This document shows, piece by piece, positions 60,871-64,000 of a stretch of 64,000 nucleotides of DNA. Each line of letters begins with the position of its first letter. Positions within the stretch are counted from its first letter, which is position 1. The notes under the pieces are model-generated. The model saw nothing but the letters and a program-made list of their open reading frames with translations, made no database searches and was not told where the DNA came from. Origin of the DNA: Hoeflea_A sp965204935 (lineage in GTDB: Bacteria > Pseudomonadota > Alphaproteobacteria > Rhizobiales > Rhizobiaceae). The stretch is taken from NCBI RefSeq assembly GCF_965204935.1, contig NZ_CBDBFO010000002.1, one strand, 5' to 3'. Both the position numbers and the translations under genes were made by a program.

Positions 60871-61914
60871 ATGCAGGAACTCACGATACGCCGCCCGGAC
60901 GACTGGCATCTTCATTTGCGTGATGGTGAAATGCTGGAAGCGGTGTTGCCGTATACCAGCCGGCATTTTGCGCGGGCGATCATCATGCCCAATCTTGTTC
61001 CGCATGTCGCAACGACAGCCATGGCGGCAGACTACAGGGGCCGGATAGAAAAGGCGCTGCCGGCAGACCATGACTTCAAGCCTTTGATGACGCTCTATCT
61101 GGCCGAGGATACCGACGCCGAGGATGTGGTTGCCGGCTATCAAAGCGGCGCGATTGCTGCCGTGAAGCTCTATCCGGCAGGTGCCACGACCAATTCCCAC
61201 AGCGGCGTGCGCAATATTGAAGCCGTCTATCCGGTCTTCGAACGCATGGCCGAGGCCGGTGTGCCGCTATGCGTGCATGGCGAGGTGACCGATCCGGAGA
61301 TTGATATCTTCGACCGGGAGGCGGTCTTTATCGAGCGTGTACTGGATCCGGTCCGTCAAAGGTTCCCGGGCCTGAGGATCATCATGGAACACATTACCAC
61401 CAGCGACGGCATCGATTTCGTGGAGAACGGGCCGGAAGGTATTGGCGGAACGATCACCACGCACCACCTGATCATCAATCGCAATGCCATCCTGGCGGGC
61501 GGAATACGGCCGCATTACTACTGCCTGCCTGTAGCCAAGCGTGAAAGCCACCGTCTTGCGCTCCGGCGGGCGGCAACCTCGGGCAACGAACGTTTCTTCC
61601 TCGGCACCGATTCAGCGCCGCATCTTGATCCGGCTAAGGAGAGTGCCTGCGGCTGCGCCGGTGTTTTCTCTGCCATCAACACGCTGTCATGCGTGGCGCA
61701 TGTGTTTGAGGAGGAAGGCGCGCTTGACCGGCTGGAGAAATTCGTGTCGATCAACGGTCCGGCTTTCTATGGTTTGCCGGCTAATGAGGAGACTATTCGC
61801 CTGGTCCGGCACGACGGGCCGGTTGCCTATCCGGACAAGATCGAAACTGCCCTGGGCCCTGTCACCGTGTTTGATCCGATGTTCCCGCTCCATTGGGAAG
61901 TCGTGCTGGACTAA
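60871..61914 (+). CDS. pyrC: Dihydroorotase
   Basis: 347 residues, class II (E. coli type). Metal ligands are in DDWHLHLRDGEML, the carboxylated Lys in AVKLYPAGATTNS, and His residues in LCVHGEVTD and MEHITT; the catalytic Asp is in FLGTDSAPH. It makes dihydroorotate in pyrimidine synthesis. The ATG at 60871 is chosen because the HLHLRD barrel begins there; an upstream in-frame reading is non-homologous. It precedes pyrE by 36 bp. Confidence 0.96.
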   Translation: MQELTIRRPDDWHLHLRDGEMLEAVLPYTSRHFARAIIMPNLVPHVATTAMAADYRGRIEKALPADHDFKPLMTLYLAEDTDAEDVVAGYQSGAIAAVKLYPAGATTNSHSGVRNIEAVYPVFERMAEAGVPLCVHGEVTDPEIDIFDREAVFIERVLDPVRQRFPGLRIIMEHITTSDGIDFVENGPEGIGGTITTHHLIINRNAILAGGIRPHYYCLPVAKRESHRLALRRAATSGNERFFLGTDSAPHLDPAKESACGCAGVFSAINTLSCVAHVFEEEGALDRLEKFVSINGPAFYGLPANEETIRLVRHDGPVAYPDKIETALGPVTVFDPMFPLHWEVVLD

Positions 61915-61916
61915 GT

Positions 61917-61934
61917 GCGCCTGGAGGCGCCAAT
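61917..61934 (+). promoter_or_regulatory. Small hairpin between pyrC and pyrE
   Basis: GCGCCT-GG-AGGCGC followed by CAATTTT, immediately after the pyrC stop. It resembles a weak terminator or attenuator and may tune pyrE, but the 2-nt loop makes the stem short. Confidence 0.3.
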
Positions 61935-61950
61935 TTTCGAGGAATAATAC

Positions 61951-62652
61951 ATGTTTTCAAATACATACCCTGACAGAGCATTGACCGCCGAACTGGTGGC
62001 CAAGATGCTGGTCGAAATCAAGGCGGTGCATTTCCGCTCGGACGAGCCCTACACATTCACGTCGGGCCTTGCGAGCCCTGTCTATATCGACTGCCGCAAG
62101 CTGATCTCCTATCCGCGCATCCGTTCGGCCATCATGGACTTTGCCGTCGGCACAATCCTGCGCGAGGCGGGCTTCGAGCAGTTCGACAGTGTCGCAGGGG
62201 GTGAAACGGCCGGCATTCCCTTTGCCGCCTGGATCGCCGAGCGCATGGGCCTGCCGATGCAGTATATCCGCAAGAAGCCGAAGGGTTTCGGCCGGGATGC
62301 CCAGATCGAGGGCGACATGCCGGAAGGCAGCCGGGTGATCCTGGTCGAGGATCTGACAACCGACGGCGGCAGCAAGATCAAGTTCGCCGAGGCGATCCGC
62401 AAGGCGGGCGCGACCATCGACCACACCTTCGCTGTTTTCTACTACGACATATTCAAGGATGCGCCGGAACGGCTCAAGAAAAACGGCATGACGCTGCATT
62501 ATCTCGCCACCTGGTGGGACGTGCTGGCCCTGTCGCGCAAGAATGGCTATTTCGATGAAAAGACGCTGACGGAAGTGGAAGCCTTCCTCAATGCACCGCT
62601 GGAGTGGTCGAGCCGCAATGGCGGAATCTCGGAGCTCCCTGAAAAACCCTGA
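61951..62652 (+). CDS. pyrE: Orotate phosphoribosyltransferase
   Basis: 233 residues. The PRPP-binding motif is RVILVEDLTTDGGSKIKFAE, and the orotate-loop segment FTSGLASPVYIDCRKL is present. It converts orotate and PRPP to OMP, the step after dihydroorotate oxidation. The ATG follows GAGGAATAAT. Together with pyrC it forms a short pyrimidine operon. Confidence 0.96.
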   Translation: MFSNTYPDRALTAELVAKMLVEIKAVHFRSDEPYTFTSGLASPVYIDCRKLISYPRIRSAIMDFAVGTILREAGFEQFDSVAGGETAGIPFAAWIAERMGLPMQYIRKKPKGFGRDAQIEGDMPEGSRVILVEDLTTDGGSKIKFAEAIRKAGATIDHTFAVFYYDIFKDAPERLKKNGMTLHYLATWWDVLALSRKNGYFDEKTLTEVEAFLNAPLEWSSRNGGISELPEKP

Positions 62653-62686
62653 TCCGTTTGTTATGTCTCATTGACGGGAGATGCTG

Positions 62687-63943
62687 ATGGCAAAGCCAAA
62701 CCTCCTTATCGTCGGCGCGGGCGGTGTCGGCCAGGTGAGCGCCAACAAGGCCGTACAGTTCCGCGACGATTTCGGAACGATCACGCTGGCGGCGCGCGAC
62801 CGAAGCAAGCTTGAACGCATCGCCGCCGACATTCAAAAACGCTGGGGAAGCGAGAGCGAGGAACAGCTCCTTTCCGTCAGGTCCGTCAACGCCCGCGATC
62901 CAAGTGAGATGGTCGCGCTGATCCGCGAGCTGGAGGCGGCGATGGTCCTCAACGTCGCGTCCTCCTATTGCAACGCGACGATCCTCGATGCCTGCCTTGT
63001 AACAGGTGCCAGCTATCTCGACACGGCGCTTGCCGAGGACGAATTCGTCGAGAACATCGATCCGCCCTGGTATGCCCATGTGGAGTGGCCGCGCCGGCCG
63101 AAATTTGCCGAGAAGAAGATCAGCGCTTTCCTGGGTATGGGTTTTGACCCGGGTGTCGTCAACATCTTTTGCGCCTATGCGCGCAAGCATCTCTTGGACA
63201 CGATCGACGCGATCGACATCATCGACGTCAATGCCGGTAGTCACGGGCGCTACTTTGCCACCAATTTCGACGCCGATATCAATCTGCGTGAGATCAAGGA
63301 GGATGTAATTACCTGGGAGGACGGCGCGTGGAAGACCATTCCGCGTCATTCGCACTGGATGGATGTGACACTGCCGCAGGTCGGGACCCACCGCGTCTAC
63401 TCAATGGGTCACGATGAGCTGCAATCGCTTGCCGTCAATTTTCCCGATACGCCGCGCATCACCTTCTGGATGGGTTTTGGCGAGCATTACCTCAACGTTT
63501 TCAATGTGCTCGACAATCTCGGCCTGACGTCATCGGTTCCCGTCGAAGTCGACGGGGCCAAGGTCGCGCCGAACCGTCTGGTCAAGGCCCTGCTTCCCGA
63601 CCCCGCTTCACTGGCCGAGGGCTATACCGGCAAGATCTGTATCGGGGTTGATGTGCGCGGCAAGCAGGACGGCCGAGAAAAACGCTTCTTCATCTGGTCG
63701 AACTGCGACCACGAAGCCAACTTTCGCGAGGTCGGCAGCCAGTCGATCTCCTATTCCACGGGCGTACCCGTCATCACCGCCGCCCGGCTGATCGCCGACG
63801 GGACTTGGTCGCCGCAGACGATGGTGCATGTCGAGGAACTCGATCCCGATCCGTTCCTGGCCTCCATGCCGCAGGTCGGAATCGACTGGCAGGTCGAGGA
63901 ACTGCCGCTCGATGGCAGCTGGCCCTATCCCGCAGAGGCGTGA
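62687..63943 (+). CDS. Saccharopine dehydrogenase-family protein (carboxynorspermidine dehydrogenase-like)
   Basis: 418 residues. The N-terminal Rossmann motif is LLIVGAGGVGQVSANKAV, followed by the saccharopine/carboxynorspermidine dehydrogenase fold, with VLNVASSYCNATILDACL, FLGMGFDPGVVNIFCAYA and the conserved DVNAGSHGRYFATNFD. The closest resemblance is to carboxynorspermidine/carboxyspermidine dehydrogenase, which makes carboxy(nor)spermidine from aspartate semialdehyde and a diamine. The decarboxylase partner is not in view, but the gene ends 57 bp from the window edge. The start at ATG 62687 follows GGGAGATGCTG; ATG 62681 is an alternative. Confidence 0.88.
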   Translation: MAKPNLLIVGAGGVGQVSANKAVQFRDDFGTITLAARDRSKLERIAADIQKRWGSESEEQLLSVRSVNARDPSEMVALIRELEAAMVLNVASSYCNATILDACLVTGASYLDTALAEDEFVENIDPPWYAHVEWPRRPKFAEKKISAFLGMGFDPGVVNIFCAYARKHLLDTIDAIDIIDVNAGSHGRYFATNFDADINLREIKEDVITWEDGAWKTIPRHSHWMDVTLPQVGTHRVYSMGHDELQSLAVNFPDTPRITFWMGFGEHYLNVFNVLDNLGLTSSVPVEVDGAKVAPNRLVKALLPDPASLAEGYTGKICIGVDVRGKQDGREKRFFIWSNCDHEANFREVGSQSISYSTGVPVITAARLIADGTWSPQTMVHVEELDPDPFLASMPQVGIDWQVEELPLDGSWPYPAEA

Positions 63944-64000
63944 ATTGTCTGCCGGGCCGAATTTCCAGCGTCTCGATACGGCGCGTCTTCCAAGTCCGTG

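Noticed and set aside
1..64000. CRISPR arrays, rRNA operons or prophage structural genes
   Set aside because: No regularly spaced repeats, rRNA-like blocks or phage modules were seen in the window.

Overview
The window looks like chromosome of a marine or host-associated alphaproteobacterium, probably Hyphomicrobiales (Rhizobiales-like). This is inferred from high GC (roughly 60%), an agl alpha-glucoside operon arranged as in rhizobia, a DMSP lyase (DddP), TRAP transporters, a CYTH-CHAD protein and a pRiA4b ORF-3 homologue. No rRNA, CRISPR array or complete tRNA was found.

Layout. 0-1.4 kb: end of a membrane protein, a rhodanese and a universal stress protein. 1.36-4.49 kb: an SH3-domain envelope protein gene split by two different IS5-family elements (called IS-A and IS-B here) inserted side by side. 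4.9-12 kb: aldo/keto reductase, an RND efflux pump with its membrane fusion protein, and a CYTH-CHAD protein. 12.1-21.8 kb: a catabolic block with a FAD amino-acid oxidoreductase plus TRAP transporter operon under a divergent LysR gene, a ThDP enzyme divergent from a GntR regulator and an Asp/Glu racemase-family gene, and a DenD-like dehydrogenase. 21.9-23.9 kb: a thioredoxin-like protein, an SRPBCC protein, a membrane-anchored LuxR-type regulator and a PepSY protein.

23.95-35.31 kb is an accessory region. It starts with an IS66-family element that has perfect 25-bp terminal repeats and a passenger gene. Next come two truncated head-to-head gene remnants (a zinc-hook AAA/SMC-like protein and a PIN nuclease), a two-domain Fic protein, and a HipBA toxin-antitoxin pair with repeated operator-like sites. 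It ends with a tyrosine integrase broken by a second IS-A copy, next to a 3' fragment of tRNA-Arg(ACG) that looks like an attachment-site scar. The island therefore looks fixed in place and decaying.

35.4-44.9 kb: the alpha-glucoside uptake and hydrolysis system. A divergent LacI-type regulator with two palindromic operators precedes a binding protein, two permeases, an alpha-glucosidase, the ATPase and a second alpha-glucosidase. 45.4-52 kb: a type I secretion system (ABC ATPase plus HlyD-type adaptor) followed by its probable cargo, a serralysin-like M10 metalloprotease with eight roughly 40-residue C-terminal repeats. The ATPase gene is cut just before its Walker A motif by a second IS-B copy, so secretion is predicted to be lost. 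52-64 kb: a DeoR regulator, a DUF3750 protein, an SDR plus photolyase pair, a PEP mutase/isocitrate lyase-family enzyme, an M19 dipeptidase, DddP, an M42 aminopeptidase, pyrC, pyrE and a saccharopine dehydrogenase-like gene.

The main theme is recent IS activity. Two IS families, each in two copies that look identical, have inactivated three genes. In every case the two gene halves rejoin exactly in frame if the element and one 3-bp TAA/TTA target copy are removed.
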